A DNA stretch of 14,360 nucleotides from a bacterium (GCA_011049465.1 DSBP01000189.1:1-14360), one strand, 5' to 3'; shown: positions 6,813-14,154, counted from the stretch's first letter. Program-made: numbers and translations. The notes: a model not told the origin generated them from the sequence alone.

Positions 6813-7287
6813 AAAACATCAGCAGCGGGAGGATTATGCCGATAACTATGCCCGCAATTGCCTCCAGAGGCGTGTGCCCAAGCAGTTCTTTCATTCTCTT
6901 CTCGTATTTAAACTTATGCTCCGCCATCTCATCCATTATTTTGTTCAAAACAGCCGCCTGTCTGCCTGCCGCGCGCCTCACGCCCATCGCGTCGCTTATC
7001 ACAACTATGGCAAAACAGAGGCACACCATAAAGACAGGAGTGTCAAAACCCGTCGCAAGGCCGATGCACATGGTAACCGCGGTCACCGTTGCCGTATGCG
7101 ACGAGGGCATGCCGCCGGTCCCCACAAGAAGCCTGAAATCAAACTTCCTGTTTATAATAAGAAATATCAGGACCTTCATCACCTGCGCTATGAACCAGGT
7201 GGAAAAAGTGACGTAAAATATCTTGTTTGTAAGTATGGTGTGCAAAACATTCATCGCCGCGAAAAATCCGTCCGACACATAGTGCAT
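6811..7287 (-). CDS. Divergent PAP2 family (DUF212) membrane phosphatase-like protein
   Basis: This 158-residue membrane protein matches the DUF212/divergent PAP2 family (PF02681, Bacillus YuiD). Landmarks are W31 and A34-Q35 with K38, GGMPSSHTA from 58, DAMGVRRAAGRQA from 99, and KELLGHTP from 133, followed by a last membrane helix at about 144-157. SSH and GH recall the PAP2 acid phosphatase motifs, with His64 and His138 as candidate catalytic residues. Activity is not established for the family. It sits between ispA and dxs, 30 bp after ispA and running into the dxs ribosome binding site. A role on prenyl or undecaprenyl (di)phosphates is therefore a reasonable guess. ATG at 7287 with GAGGAGA 8 bases upstream. 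Confidence 0.9.
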   Translation of the reverse strand: MHYVSDGFFAAMNVLHTILTNKIFYVTFSTWFIAQVMKVLIFLIINRKFDFRLLVGTGGMPSSHTATVTAVTMCIGLATGFDTPVFMVCLCFAIVVISDAMGVRRAAGRQAAVLNKIMDEMAEHKFKYEKRMKELLGHTPLEAIAGIVIGIILPLLMF

Positions 7288-7317
7288 TTGCTCTTCTCCT
7301 CTTTTTCTGTTGTTTGT

Positions 7318-8211
7318 TCAGTATGTCCTGCTTACAAAAAACCGCGCAAGCTCACTTAAAGCCCGCACGCCTTTGTTGTTTCCTATTTTACCCGAAATCC
7401 GAAGGGCTTCAAGCACTAAATTCTCCGCTTTTTCCCTCGATTTTTCAATGCCGAAGAGCCCCGGATATGTTGCCTTTCCCGCCTTCAAATCCTTTCCCTT
7501 TGTCTTTCCCAGCTTCTTTTCGTCCCCGGTTATGTCAAGAATATCATCGGCTATCTGAAAAGCGAGCCCTATTTTTTCCCCGAAACCCCTAAAATGCCTG
7601 ATTTTAGCCTCTCCCGCTCCGGCAAGCATCGCTGCCGCGGTAATGGACGCGGTAATGAGCGCGCCTGTTTTATGGCTGTGTATAAATGATAGTTCCTTTG
7701 GTGTAACCCGCCTGCCTTCAAATAGCATATCCACTACCTGTCCGCCTACCATTCCGTCCGCGCCCGCTGCCGCTCCAATCTCAGCGGCCGCGTTAACCGC
7801 GGCCGCGGGCGTTACGCCCTTCACTCTTCCGTTTAAAGCAATCAGCTCAAAAGCCTTTGTGAGAAGAGCGTCTCCGGCCAATATGGCGGCTGCTTCGCCG
7901 AACTTAACGTGGCAGGTGGGTATTCCCCGGCGCATGTCATCATTGTCCATGGCCGGAAGGTCGTCGTGTATAAGCGAGTATGTGTGTATCATCTCAAGGC
8001 CGCACGCCGCCGGCAGAACCCTTGAATACGGCGCAGAGCAGGCTTGCGCTGTCAAAATCGCAAGTATGGGCCTTAACCGCTTGCCTCCCGCGAAGAGGCT
8101 GTAACGCATTGATTTATGAAGCACCGATGGAAACCGCGGTTTCCCCAGAAACCTGTCCAGCGCCGCGTCAACAATTTTGCCGTATTTTTTCAGAATCAGT
8201 TCCGCGCGCAT
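7318..8211 (-). CDS. ispA: Polyprenyl synthetase (farnesyl diphosphate synthase type)
   Basis: A trans-prenyltransferase that condenses isopentenyl diphosphate with allylic diphosphates, giving mainly farnesyl diphosphate for undecaprenyl and quinone synthesis. In 297 residues I see GGKRLRP from 42, the first Asp-rich motif DDLPAMD at 83-89 followed by NDDMRRG, GGQVVDM from 156, KTGALI from 181, and the second Asp-rich motif DDILD at 222-226 with GKDLKAGKATYP after it. The text before the first motif (IHTYSLIH) resembles E. coli IspA, favouring a C15 product, though C20 cannot be excluded. Its ATG is two bases past the xseB stop, and its ribosome binding site (GAGGAG) lies inside xseB, indicating coupled translation. 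Length is normal. Confidence 0.95.
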   Translation of the reverse strand: MRAELILKKYGKIVDAALDRFLGKPRFPSVLHKSMRYSLFAGGKRLRPILAILTAQACSAPYSRVLPAACGLEMIHTYSLIHDDLPAMDNDDMRRGIPTCHVKFGEAAAILAGDALLTKAFELIALNGRVKGVTPAAAVNAAAEIGAAAGADGMVGGQVVDMLFEGRRVTPKELSFIHSHKTGALITASITAAAMLAGAGEAKIRHFRGFGEKIGLAFQIADDILDITGDEKKLGKTKGKDLKAGKATYPGLFGIEKSREKAENLVLEALRISGKIGNNKGVRALSELARFFVSRTY

Positions 8212-8213
8212 TT

Positions 8214-8498
8214 TTAAAACAACTCCTCTTTTTCATCCTTTTCGTCCTCGTCCTCATCCTCATCATAAAAATCGTCTCCTTCATCCCCGTCTTCCCGTTT
8301 CTTCAGCTGTTCAACCCTCAGCCTGCTCTTTTTAAGTATGGATGCGCATTTTTTTATGAGTTCCATCCCTTTTTCATAATTTTTTATTCCCTCCTCAAGG
8401 TCGATGTCGCCCGATTCAAGGCTGTCCACTATCAGCTCAATCTGCTCAAGATACGACTCTATGCTCTCTTTATCCTTTTCCTTCTTTTCCTTTGCCAT
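8214..8498 (-). CDS. xseB: Exodeoxyribonuclease VII small subunit
   Basis: XseB assembles in several copies on XseA to form exonuclease VII, which degrades single-stranded DNA from both ends. Residues 12-67 carry the family's helical hairpin: a YLEQIELIVDSLESGDIDLEEG core, then YEKGMELIKKC and a basic end. The protein is 94 residues against about 80 in E. coli. The extra length is an acidic C-terminal tail (about 69-92) that is almost all Asp and Glu and is encoded by a GAC/GAA-rich tract. The ATG at 8498 has a full AAGGAGG five bases upstream. xseA ends 36 bp before it and ispA begins 2 bp after it, as in the conserved xseA-xseB-ispA order. Confidence 0.95.
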   Translation of the reverse strand: MAKEKKEKDKESIESYLEQIELIVDSLESGDIDLEEGIKNYEKGMELIKKCASILKKSRLRVEQLKKREDGDEGDDFYDEDEDEDEKDEKEELF

Positions 8499-8534
8499 GG
8501 CTGCCTCCTTATAATTGTATCAAGCGGCTCTTAA

Positions 8535-9746
8535 TCAGCCGTTCTTATCACTTGTTTTTTTTACCTCAGCGTCAATGCTTCCCTTATGAAAACGCGCCTT
8601 TACCCTGCTGCCCGGCTTAAGCGCCGAGGACTCCTTTACAATCCGGCCCGACGGGCCATACACGACAGCATAGCCTTTCTTCAGGATATTAAGCGGGTTA
8701 AGCAGCCCCAGTTTTTCCGAGAGCTGTTTTGTCTTTTCTTCCTTTGACCCGACAAGCTCGGATGCTGCCCTGCCGATGTCATCCGATAAATCGTCAAACC
8801 GCCTGCTGTATTCCTCTATAAAGTCAAAGGGTTTCTTAAACCCGTATGATACCTTCAGCCTGTCAAGCCTCTCCTGCATTGATTTCACTATGGATGTAAG
8901 CCCTGAAGAGAGCCTCGACCTGCTTGTTTTGAGAGCCTGATAAAGCTCCCTGCTGTCAGGCACAACAATCTCAGCCGCGGCCGAAGGCGTGGGCGCCCGC
9001 AAATCAGCCGTAAAATCGGCTATTGTATAATCCACCTCATGGCCGATTGCCGAGATTATGGGTGTCTCAGAGCCGTATATGACATGCGCCAGCTTTTCAT
9101 CATTAAAAGCCCACAAATCCTCAATTGAACCGCCGCCTCTTGCCAGTATGATTACGTCTATCCCCTCCATTTTATTGAGCGCCCTGATTGCCCCTATTAT
9201 CCGGGCCGGCGCAGCATCCCCCTGAACCATTACCGGGTAAACCAGCAGTTCAGCGGCCCTGTAGCGCCTCGATATGACGTTTATAATGTCCTTTATGACA
9301 GCTCCTGTCGGGCTCGTCACTATGGCAATTTTTTCCGGAAAACGCGGTATCGGACGTTTGCGTTTTTCATCAAACAATCCCTCTTCTGCCAGTTTTTTCT
9401 TGAGTTTTTCGAACTCAACGAGCAGTTCGCCGATGCCCGTGACCTGTATCTCCTCGGCAATTATCTGGTATTCGCTCCTCTTTCCATATATTGATACCCT
9501 GCCGAAAACAGCCACTTTTTGCCCGTCTTCCAGGCTGCTTTTTCTGCTCCCGCCCCTGAACATGGCAACCTTTACCTGGTTGTTTTCATCCTTTAAAGTG
9601 AAGTAAACATGGCCTGAAGCAGGGCTCGAATAATTCGAAATTTCCCCTTTAACCCATACCCTTCCCATGGATTCTTCCAGTATCGCTTTAACAGCAGCGG
9701 TGAGCTCGGATACTGATAACGGCGCTTCTTTTGACGCGCCAATCAT
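8535..9746 (-). CDS. xseA: Exodeoxyribonuclease VII large subunit
   Basis: Catalytic subunit of exonuclease VII, a metal-dependent single-strand exonuclease in the cytoplasm. Domains in order: an N-terminal OB-fold for single-stranded DNA (about 10-105, with WVKGEISNYS and SGHVYFTLKD), then the catalytic domain with TSPTGAVIKD from 144, ARGGGSIEDLWAFNDE at 202-217, GHEVDYTIADF from 235 and RAPTPSAAAE at 250-259. A coiled-coil stretch follows at about 265-345, then the C-terminal segment around NPLNILKKGYAVV that interacts with XseB. At 403 residues it is a little shorter than the E. coli protein (456), mostly in the coiled coil. The ATG overlaps the galT stop codon (ATGA), so translation is probably coupled. 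Confidence 0.97.
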   Translation of the reverse strand: MIGASKEAPLSVSELTAAVKAILEESMGRVWVKGEISNYSSPASGHVYFTLKDENNQVKVAMFRGGSRKSSLEDGQKVAVFGRVSIYGKRSEYQIIAEEIQVTGIGELLVEFEKLKKKLAEEGLFDEKRKRPIPRFPEKIAIVTSPTGAVIKDIINVISRRYRAAELLVYPVMVQGDAAPARIIGAIRALNKMEGIDVIILARGGGSIEDLWAFNDEKLAHVIYGSETPIISAIGHEVDYTIADFTADLRAPTPSAAAEIVVPDSRELYQALKTSRSRLSSGLTSIVKSMQERLDRLKVSYGFKKPFDFIEEYSRRFDDLSDDIGRAASELVGSKEEKTKQLSEKLGLLNPLNILKKGYAVVYGPSGRIVKESSALKPGSRVKARFHKGSIDAEVKKTSDKNG

Positions 9747-10726
9747 AGCACATCCCTCAGGTATGCTGCGGCTTCTTCAGGGAAGGTGGGGTTGATGCAA
9801 AAACCGCTCCCCCACTCAAATCCGGCTATGGGCCTTAACCGCGGCAGTATTTCAATGTGCCAGTGGTAATGAACAAGCGAACCGCTTTTAACCGGCGCTG
9901 TATGAATCATATAGTTGTACGCGGGCATTCCCACGGCCTTATTGAGCCTTGCCACAGCGTCCTTCAATATGCGCGCCAGGCTGGCTGCCTCTTCCCCGTT
10001 TATGTGGTTAAAATGCGACGAGTGGAAAGCGGGCAGTATCCACATCTCAAAGGGCGCCCTGGAGGCAAACGGCGCAATCAGGAGGTATTTTCCCGTGTCA
10101 GCCACAACCCGCTCCTTAAACATCCTTTCATTCTCAACAATATCGCAGTAGACGCATCTCTTTTTTAAGTCAAAATATTTTTTCGAGCAGTCAATCTCGT
10201 CCTGAACAGACTGCGGCACAACAGGCATTGCCATAAGCTGCGAATTCAAATGGCTTATTTTTCCGCCGGCTCCGCTGCCCCGGTTTTTAAATATCAGCAT
10301 ATACTCCAGCCGCGTGTCTCTGGCAAGGTCATTTATTCTGTCCCTGTACATTTCAACGATTGACGTGACGCCCGATAAATCAATAGTGTCCAGGTCGGCG
10401 TTGTGAACGGGCGTCTCAATAATAACCTCGTTCGCGCCCGTATCGCTCACAGTATCAAACATGCCCTCTCCCCTTCTTTTAAGCGGGGTTTCAACCCTGA
10501 GATAGGGCCGGTTGTTGGGAACCACCCGCACCTGCCATTTATCGCCCGTCCGGACAGATGCTATTTCCCTGCCGCAGCCGGCCTCGTTTCCCGTACAAAA
10601 CGGGCATTCGGGGTCATGGGTTTTCGGGCTTGGCTCCAGCTTCGCGTCTTTTTTCGGCGAAAACTCCTTGTCGTCAAGCGTTATAACCCATTTGTTGACT
10701 ACGGGGTCCTTCCTTATTTCAGACAT
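9743..10726 (-). CDS. galT: Galactose-1-phosphate uridylyltransferase-like protein (GalT / ADP-glucose phosphorylase family)
   Basis: A 327-residue HIT-superfamily nucleotidyltransferase. Canonical GalT swaps UMP between UDP-glucose and galactose 1-phosphate in the Leloir pathway. This sequence resembles the branch that includes the Arabidopsis ADP-glucose phosphorylase At5g18200, so its substrate is uncertain. Visible parts are CPFC (41-44) and CVYC (191-194) as likely zinc ligands, GANEVIIETPVHN from 97, an active-site loop around 150-166, APFASRAPFEMWILP from 218, and HYHWHIEILPRL from 286. The active-site loop reads SHLNSQ, where relatives have H-x-H-S-Q. The second His, normally the nucleotidylated nucleophile, is Asn161. 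The raw bases give this reading clearly. Either this copy has another activity or the alignment differs locally. The start overlaps the yajC stop by one base (TAATG) and the stop overlaps xseA by four. No galK or galE is in the window. Confidence 0.85.
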   Translation of the reverse strand: MSEIRKDPVVNKWVITLDDKEFSPKKDAKLEPSPKTHDPECPFCTGNEAGCGREIASVRTGDKWQVRVVPNNRPYLRVETPLKRRGEGMFDTVSDTGANEVIIETPVHNADLDTIDLSGVTSIVEMYRDRINDLARDTRLEYMLIFKNRGSGAGGKISHLNSQLMAMPVVPQSVQDEIDCSKKYFDLKKRCVYCDIVENERMFKERVVADTGKYLLIAPFASRAPFEMWILPAFHSSHFNHINGEEAASLARILKDAVARLNKAVGMPAYNYMIHTAPVKSGSLVHYHWHIEILPRLRPIAGFEWGSGFCINPTFPEEAAAYLRDVL

Positions 10727-11073
10727 TATTTCTTTTCCGGCTCCTCAGTCTTTACAATCTTTGAGGCGATGTATCCCTTTTTAATGTTTATGACCGTGTT
10801 CTCGGCGCTCTTTATTCTCATGACATCATCCGTCTCGTTGATTTTATCAATGATGCCCACAATACCGCCGTTTGTCACCACTTTGTCCCCGACTTTCAGC
10901 GAGCCGAGCATCTCCTTGTGTTTTTTCTGTTCCTTCCTGCTCGGTACAATGAACATGATGTAAAAAAGGGCAAAGATAATGATTAAAGGCAGGATTCCTC
11001 CGAGCATTGACGGCCCTTCCGCGGCCGCTCCGGCAGGAACGCCTTCCGCAGCGTAAAGCATTGTGATGAACAT
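10726..11073 (-). CDS. yajC: Preprotein translocase accessory subunit YajC
   Basis: YajC is a small single-span inner-membrane protein that joins SecDF around the SecYEG translocon. This 115-residue copy has a short Ala/Gly-rich outer part, one membrane helix at about 24-44, the hallmark basic turn PSRKEQKKHKEML at 44-56, then LKVGDKVVTNGGI (59-71) and a beta-rich cytoplasmic end. The length is typical of the family. The ATG at 11073 has AAGGAGG six bases upstream, which decides against the Met at residue 5. It follows tgt by 23 bp, the common tgt-yajC pairing. The usual next genes secD and secF are absent; galT follows instead with a 1-bp overlap. Confidence 0.95.
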   Translation of the reverse strand: MFITMLYAAEGVPAGAAAEGPSMLGGILPLIIIFALFYIMFIVPSRKEQKKHKEMLGSLKVGDKVVTNGGIVGIIDKINETDDVMRIKSAENTVINIKKGYIASKIVKTEEPEKK

Positions 11074-11096
11074 TTTAAGCCTCCTTCAGTTTGTTT

Positions 11097-12197
11097 TCAG
11101 ATTTTATAAGAGCTGAAAAACCTCTCTTTTTCGGCCTCATAATTATTTTCCAGTATCGCTTTCTTAATCAGGTTCATCAATCGTATCATAAAATAAATAT
11201 TGTGTAAAGTGGTAAGCCTCATTCCGAGAACCTCGTGCACATTAAATAGGTGGCGTATGTACGCCCTGGAGAATGTTTTACAGGCATAACAGCCGCATGT
11301 TTTGTCTATGGGGCCGAGGTCCTCCCTGAACTCCGCGTTTCTGACGGCAATCTGGCCCTCTGGCGTATAAACACCGCCGTTTCTGGCTATCCTTGTCGGA
11401 AAAACACAGTCAAACATATCAACACCCTTTTCAACCGCGTACCACAGATCCTCCGGTGTGCCCACTCCCATCAGGTACCTTGGTTTGTCTTCGGGCAGGA
11501 GCGGCGCGCAAAGGTCAACTGCCCTGTAAATAAGCTCTTTCCCCTCGCCCACAGAGACTCCTCCTATTGCGTATCCCGGAAAATCAAGAAGCACCATCTC
11601 CCTTATTGACCGCTCGCGCAAATCCTCATAAACACCGCCCTGTATTATTCCAAAGAGCGCCTGATTGTGGTTTTTATGCGCCGCTTTTGAGCGTTTCGCC
11701 CATTCAATTGTCCTGTCAATCGAATCCGAGATATAATCATGCGTTGCGGGGTAAGGCGGGCACTCATCAAGAACCATCATTATATCGCTTCCAAGTATGT
11801 TTTGTATCTCAACAACCTTCACCGGGCTGAAAAAATGGGCGCTGCCGTCAATATGAGATTTAAAGGTTACCCCGTCATCCGTAATCTTCCTCAGTTCCTG
11901 GAGCGAAAAAACCTGGAATCCCCCGCTGTCCGTCAGTATCGGGCCGTTCCAGCCCATAAATTTGTGGAGCCCGCCGGTTTTTTGAATTAAATCCGTCCCG
12001 GGCCTGAGATAAAGGTGGTAGGTATTTGCCAGTATTATCGAGGTGCCGCTCAGCTGCAGGTCTTCAGGCGTCATTATTTTTACCGTTGCCTGTGTTCCCA
12101 CAGGCATAAAGACAGGGGTCTCCACCCTGCCGTGAAGCGTGTTTATCTCACATACACGCGCCTCTTTGTATTTGTGCAGAACCTTAAAAAATTCCAT
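11097..12197 (-). CDS. tgt: tRNA-guanine transglycosylase
   Basis: Tgt exchanges guanine-34 for preQ1 in tRNAs with GUN anticodons, on the way to queuosine. The 366-residue protein has the TIM-barrel landmarks: TDSGGFQVFS at 89-98 with the general-base Asp at 90, LDECPPYP from 143, FGIIQGG from 182, GGVSVGE from 212, the nucleophilic Asp at 263 in FDCVFPTR, and zinc ligands C301, C303, C306 and H332. Spacing between these residues equals that of the E. coli enzyme. The frame is open further upstream to 12278, but the extra 27 residues lie inside the GH5 gene and match nothing in the family, so I start at the ATG at 12197. That start overlaps the GH5 gene by 14 bp and has only a weak AGG ribosome binding site inside that gene. 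Confidence 0.95.
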   Translation of the reverse strand: MEFFKVLHKYKEARVCEINTLHGRVETPVFMPVGTQATVKIMTPEDLQLSGTSIILANTYHLYLRPGTDLIQKTGGLHKFMGWNGPILTDSGGFQVFSLQELRKITDDGVTFKSHIDGSAHFFSPVKVVEIQNILGSDIMMVLDECPPYPATHDYISDSIDRTIEWAKRSKAAHKNHNQALFGIIQGGVYEDLRERSIREMVLLDFPGYAIGGVSVGEGKELIYRAVDLCAPLLPEDKPRYLMGVGTPEDLWYAVEKGVDMFDCVFPTRIARNGGVYTPEGQIAVRNAEFREDLGPIDKTCGCYACKTFSRAYIRHLFNVHEVLGMRLTTLHNIYFMIRLMNLIKKAILENNYEAEKERFFSSYKI

Positions 12198-13263
12198 CCT
12201 GCAGCGCCTGTAGGATGTTCCTGTCGAGCCTGTCAGGCGGATAGTTGGGGTTTTCCTTATACTGTTGTGTATAATCAACTATTCCAAAATCCATGTTCTT
12301 ATAGCTCCAGTAGGAGAAAGATATGGAGTGTTTCTTAAAAAGCGAAATCAGGTCAGACGTCCATCTCTTTCTTGTTTCGGGCGCGGCAAGCACAACGCAC
12401 CCGAACTCGCCGCAGTAAACCGGCACATTGTACTTTTCCTTGAACTCAAGAACCGGCGCGATTGCCTTTTCAAGCTCATTTATGTCCCAGTGTTTGTCCT
12501 GCCCCTTTAGCAGTTCGGAGAAGCGGTTGTCCTTTTCTTTGACTTTTTCATAAGCCTCGGCGATATTCGCGGGCCTTCCCGGATAATCCACAGCCTGCTT
12601 ATAGATGTCATAAATCACAAACGATACCCACGGCGCGAACTGGTGGGTAATAAGGATGGGCTCATAAAAATGAAATGAGTAGATAATATTATTGTCGTCA
12701 AATTTCTTCAGGTTTTTGAACTGAGCGCACATCCCCCACAGGTTTGACTCGACAATTACCGCTGTTTTCCCGTCATTTGCCCTTATCGCGGCTATCGCGT
12801 CTTCCGCGAGCGAGTTCCAGTCTTCCGGATCCTGCGCCACAGGCTCGTTCAGTATCTCGTATATGAGGTTCTCCTCGTTTTTATACCGTTTGGAGAGCAT
12901 ATCCCATATATCCAGAAAACGCCTCCTGTTTTCCGAGTCCTTTTTCCATATATCGTTCTTCTCCCTTTCCTTAAACGCGAACGAGTGGCCGGGCGCCTTG
13001 TGCAGGTCCAGAACCACGGTTAACGCGTTTTTCGCGCAGTCACGGATTGTCCTGTCCATCCTTTTTAGCCGCTCCTCATCATACTTAAACGGCGCGGTTT
13101 CAAAGAAGAAACTGTCAACAGGCAGCCTTACGCTGTTGAACCCCCATTCTTTTACCTGCCTGATGTCTTTTTCCGTAATAAATGCATCCAGATGCGCGTC
13201 CTCAAATACGTCGTCTTTCACCTGCGAGTAAAAACCGCCGAAATTCATTCCTGTTAAATTCAT
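12184..13263 (-). CDS. Glycoside hydrolase family 5 (cellulase-like), no signal peptide
   Basis: A 359-residue TIM-barrel glycosidase of the GH5 (clan A, retaining) type. Visible features are the opening LTGMNFGG (3-10), VRLPVD (45-50), DLHKAPG at 86-92, the acid/base Glu140 in ILNEP, HFYEP at 198-202, the nucleophile Glu286 in YCGEFG (283-288), and a conserved Trp319 on the last strand. The length matches a lone catalytic domain with no carbohydrate-binding module. No signal peptide is present, and the ATG at 13263 has GGAGGAA six bases upstream, so the enzyme should be cytoplasmic and would act on imported beta-linked oligosaccharides or glycosides. The substrate (glucan, mannan or steryl/lipid glycoside) is not readable. 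It lies 80 bp after an IclR regulator and overlaps tgt by 14 bp. Confidence 0.92.
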   Translation of the reverse strand: MNLTGMNFGGFYSQVKDDVFEDAHLDAFITEKDIRQVKEWGFNSVRLPVDSFFFETAPFKYDEERLKRMDRTIRDCAKNALTVVLDLHKAPGHSFAFKEREKNDIWKKDSENRRRFLDIWDMLSKRYKNEENLIYEILNEPVAQDPEDWNSLAEDAIAAIRANDGKTAVIVESNLWGMCAQFKNLKKFDDNNIIYSFHFYEPILITHQFAPWVSFVIYDIYKQAVDYPGRPANIAEAYEKVKEKDNRFSELLKGQDKHWDINELEKAIAPVLEFKEKYNVPVYCGEFGCVVLAAPETRKRWTSDLISLFKKHSISFSYWSYKNMDFGIVDYTQQYKENPNYPPDRLDRNILQALQDGIF

Positions 13264-13304
13264 CTATGCTTCCTCCAAGAGAAATTTGTGAAAATACGGA
13301 TAAA

Positions 13305-13327
13305 CCGGAGAACCGTGGTTTTGCCGG
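13305..13327. other. Hairpin between the IclR and GH5 genes
   Basis: CCGG (13305-13308) and CCGG (13324-13327) flank an AGAACC/GGTTTT pairing, giving a stem of roughly 9 bp with one unpaired base and a very tight loop. On the minus strand it falls 40-60 bases before the GH5 start and lacks a clean U-tract. It could be an operator or a weak attenuator; chance cannot be excluded. Confidence 0.2.
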
Positions 13328-13343
13328 ACAAGCCCGTAATATC

Positions 13344-14123
13344 TTACTTGTTAAAACCCATTGACTGGGAGACCTTGTCGGCCGTAGCCTTGACCTGGCT
13401 TCCCATCTCGCGTATTTTATCCTCGCCCATCCTGAGCGCGGGCGCTGTAATGGCAATACAGGCAATCACCCTTCCCCTGTAGTTTTTTACAGGCGAAGCG
13501 ACGGATATAAGGTCCGTTGAGTATTCCTGATTGTCAACGGCGTATCCCAGTTCCTTTGCCTGGTTGACGGATTCCTTAAGCTTGTCAAAGTTGTCTATGG
13601 TGTACGGGGTAAATGGCTCAAACTTTATCAGCTTCAGCACGTCGCCCAGCCTGTCGTCAGGCAGGCTGGCAAGCCACACCTTTCCGGGCGCCGAAGAATG
13701 GAGCGGAACCCGTTCTCCCACATTTGATTTTACGCCGACGCGTTCAAGCGTCTCAAGGACATCAACATAAAGCACCTTCTGCTGGTCAACTATGGCGAGC
13801 TGTATTGTCTCGCCTGTTGAGCGCCAGAGCTGGCGTAAATACGGCATCGCGTGCTGCCTGATATCGAGCTTTGACAGTACCGCGTTCCCCAGCTCAAAGA
13901 GCCGCATGCCAAGCTTGTACTTGGAAGTCTCGGGGTCCTGCTCAACGTATTTCCGCAGCATAAGCGTAGTGAGCAGCCTGTGCACCGTTGATTTGTGGAG
14001 TTTAAGCTCCTTTGAAAGCGTCGTTACCCCCACTCCCGTCTTGTGTTCGCTCAATGTCTCTATGATATCAAGCGTCCTTTCTACTGACTGAACCGTTGTG
14101 TCATAAAGCTGTTTCCGTCTCAT
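13344..14123 (-). CDS. IclR-family transcriptional regulator
   Basis: A 259-residue DNA-binding regulator, normal length for the family. The N-terminal winged helix-turn-helix covers about 10-70 (QSVERTLDIIETL from 12; recognition helix HKSTVHRLLTTL at 43-54; wing around YVEQDPETSKYKLG). The GAF-like effector domain covers about 85-250, with PLHSSAPGK at 140-148 and the strand run PVKNYRGRVIACIAI near 220-235. IclR proteins usually control carbon-source genes and often themselves. The adjacent GH5 gene is the obvious candidate target, by position only. The frame is open to 14204, but the ATG at 14121-14123 has GGGAGGAGG five bases upstream, and its sequence begins just as IclR proteins do. 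The longer reading would run into the upstream OmpA-like gene. The effector is unknown. Confidence 0.93.
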   Translation of the reverse strand: MRRKQLYDTTVQSVERTLDIIETLSEHKTGVGVTTLSKELKLHKSTVHRLLTTLMLRKYVEQDPETSKYKLGMRLFELGNAVLSKLDIRQHAMPYLRQLWRSTGETIQLAIVDQQKVLYVDVLETLERVGVKSNVGERVPLHSSAPGKVWLASLPDDRLGDVLKLIKFEPFTPYTIDNFDKLKESVNQAKELGYAVDNQEYSTDLISVASPVKNYRGRVIACIAITAPALRMGEDKIREMGSQVKATADKVSQSMGFNK

Positions 14124-14128
14124 AAAAA

Positions 14129-14137
14129 CCTCCTCCC
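14129..14137 (-). promoter_or_regulatory. Strong ribosome binding site fixing the IclR start
   Basis: On the minus strand GGGAGGAGG ends five bases before the ATG at 14123. It supports that start over an in-frame start at 14204. The hairpin at 14137-14154 abuts it. Confidence 0.75.
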
Positions 14138-14154
14138 GCCGCATTTTAGCGGCG
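14137..14154. other. 6-bp hairpin beside the IclR ribosome binding site
   Basis: CGCCGC (14137-14142) and GCGGCG (14149-14154) are perfect inverted copies around the 6-base loop ATTTTA, in the 67-bp gap between the OmpA-like gene and the IclR gene. In mRNA it would lie directly upstream of the Shine-Dalgarno. It could be a regulator-binding palindrome or a structure affecting translation. It has no T-run and so is not a standard terminator for the upstream gene. Confidence 0.3.

Noticed and set aside
6803..6814. TTG start for dxs at 6814
   Set aside because: The GTG at 6802 has GAGG exactly six bases upstream; the TTG lies on that same site and has none of its own.
8236..8275. Simple-sequence repeat as a phase-variable tract in xseB
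   Set aside because: It is an irregular run of Asp/Glu codons coding the acidic tail; unit length is a multiple of three, so slippage would not shift the frame.
12198..12278. Longer N-terminus for Tgt (27 more residues)
   Set aside because: It lies wholly within the GH5 gene, has no family similarity, and the ATG at 12197 gives the same residue spacing as E. coli Tgt.
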